Shown piece by piece: positions 63,423 through 64,000 of a stretch of 64,000 nt of DNA. A model generated the notes under the pieces. The model ran no database searches and had not been told where the DNA came from. It saw nothing but the letters and a program-made list of their open reading frames with translations. The position numbers and the translations under genes were made by a program. This DNA is from Azospirillum oryzae. GTDB lineage: Bacteria; Pseudomonadota; Alphaproteobacteria; Azospirillales; Azospirillaceae. The stretch lies in NCBI RefSeq assembly GCF_008364795.1, contig NZ_VTTM01000001.1:1-64000 (forward strand), given 5' to 3'. Positions within the stretch are counted from its first letter, which is position 1; the number at the start of each line of letters is the position of its first letter.

Positions 63423-64000
63423 ATGACCGCTCAGCCGACCCCCGCCAACGTCCTGAACCTGTTCAAGTCCAACGCCCAGACCACCGCGGCCAAGTCCGCC
63501 CGCGTCGCCACCCTGGTCCAGGACGGCTACCGCCGCTGGTTCGACGGCGTGACCGCGTCGGTGAACGACGCCAGCCGTCTGGCCGCCGGGTTGGGCAAGG
63601 CCCGCACCCCCGCCGATCTGGCGGCGCTGCAGCGCGATTGGCTGTCCACCACCCAGGCCCGCGTGACCGAGAGCGTGCAGGGCTTCCTGGACGTCTCCAC
63701 CAAGATCGCCGCCGAGATCACCACTCTGCCGACTCCGGCCGCCGATGCCGCTCCGGTTGCCGCTCCGGCCCCCAAGGCCGAAGCTCCGAAGCCGACGCTG
63801 GTGACGGTCGCCGCCCCGAAGGCCGCCGCCCCGAAGGTCGAGACGCCGAAGGTCGAAGCCCCCGCTCCGGCCCCGGTCGTCGAGGCTCCGGAAGCCGCGC
63901 CGGCTCCGGCCCCTGTTCCGGTCCAGGTTGCCGAAACCGCCCCTGTCGCCGCCACCGCCGCCGCTGAGCCGGTCGAGGTTCCGGTGCAGGAACTGGTCGA
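63423..64000 (+). CDS. phasin family protein (partial, runs off right edge)
   Basis: An open frame from ATG 63423 (GGGAGA upstream) to the window end without a stop. The first ~100 residues are a helical phasin-like domain (VLNLFKSNAQTTAAKSARVA, LAALQRDWLSTTQARVTESV, FLDVSTKIAAEI). The rest is an Ala/Pro/Val/Lys-rich tail with repeated AAPKxxAPK and VEAPxPAP units, like PhaP/PhaF-type granule proteins that coat polyhydroxyalkanoate. The C-terminus lies outside the window. Confidence 0.85.
   Translation, partial: MTAQPTPANVLNLFKSNAQTTAAKSARVATLVQDGYRRWFDGVTASVNDASRLAAGLGKARTPADLAALQRDWLSTTQARVTESVQGFLDVSTKIAAEITTLPTPAADAAPVAAPAPKAEAPKPTLVTVAAPKAAAPKVETPKVEAPAPAPVVEAPEAAPAPAPVPVQVAETAPVAATAAAEPVEVPVQELV

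Noticed and set aside
63326..63967. 213-codon Arg/Pro-rich plus-strand frame at the right edge
   Set aside because: It is a shadow of the phasin gene, which starts at 63423 in another frame with a good ribosome site and a phasin-like helical domain.

Overview
The window is high-GC chromosomal DNA of an alphaproteobacterium. Gene content and gene style resemble Azospirillum or a close Rhodospirillales relative: a phasin, MeaB, the PrkA-YeaH-SpoVR stress set, a Yej-type peptide ABC transporter, a FIST-domain chemoreceptor, and many orphan regulators. This assignment is an inference from gene families, not from a database search.

Layout. (1) Positions 1-16,100 are core chromosome. At the left edge lies what looks like the promoter and boxA-bearing leader of an rRNA operon transcribed leftward out of the window. 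After it come a DUF1489 protein, a K+ channel, a DsbA-fold isomerase, an orphan OmpR-type regulator, a secreted DUF4139 protein, a PaaI-like thioesterase, the thiO-thiS-thiG thiamine operon under a TPP riboswitch, a FIST-MCP receptor, mgtE, a STAS protein and a PAP2 phosphatase. (2) Positions 16,110-31,835 are a 15.7-kb integrated island with visibly lower GC. It sits in the 3' end of tRNA-Leu(GAG) and is bounded by a 25-bp direct repeat. It carries a serine resolvase, two tyrosine recombinases, small DNA-binding proteins, an HNH protein, a conserved 458-aa unknown, and a rightward gene block centred on a phage tape-measure-domain protein with no other recognisable tail or capsid gene. Several promoters carry a palindrome in or beside the -35/-10 spacer, and two clusters of short iteron-like repeats are present. 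(3) Positions 31,900-44,600 return to chromosome: lipB, a small secreted protein, acylphosphatase, a long-chain acyl-CoA ligase, a serine hydrolase, a PilZ protein, an FkbM methyltransferase, and spoVR-yeaH-prkA. (4) Positions 45,500-64,000 hold a CheY-like protein, a DUF4743-type Nudix protein, a membrane-anchored cytochrome c, kdsB, pheA, a short AT-rich insert that may be a toxin/immunity pair (50.4-51.4 kb), nudC, hisN, the tandem yejA-yejA-yejB-yejE-yejF transporter, meaB, and a phasin that runs off the right edge.

How the parts work together. The thi genes share one riboswitch-controlled message. The Yej genes form a near-contiguous operon with overlapping stops and starts. PrkA, YeaH and SpoVR form the stress/starvation signalling trio known from many proteobacteria. 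In the island, the tRNA-proximal integrase, the duplicated tRNA end and a 13-bp repeat at both ends form a coherent site-specific integration module. The cargo resembles a phage satellite or a reduced prophage rather than a complete phage. The most unusual point is the orphan tape-measure operon, which is controlled by a strong promoter with an embedded operator and a transcription attenuator.
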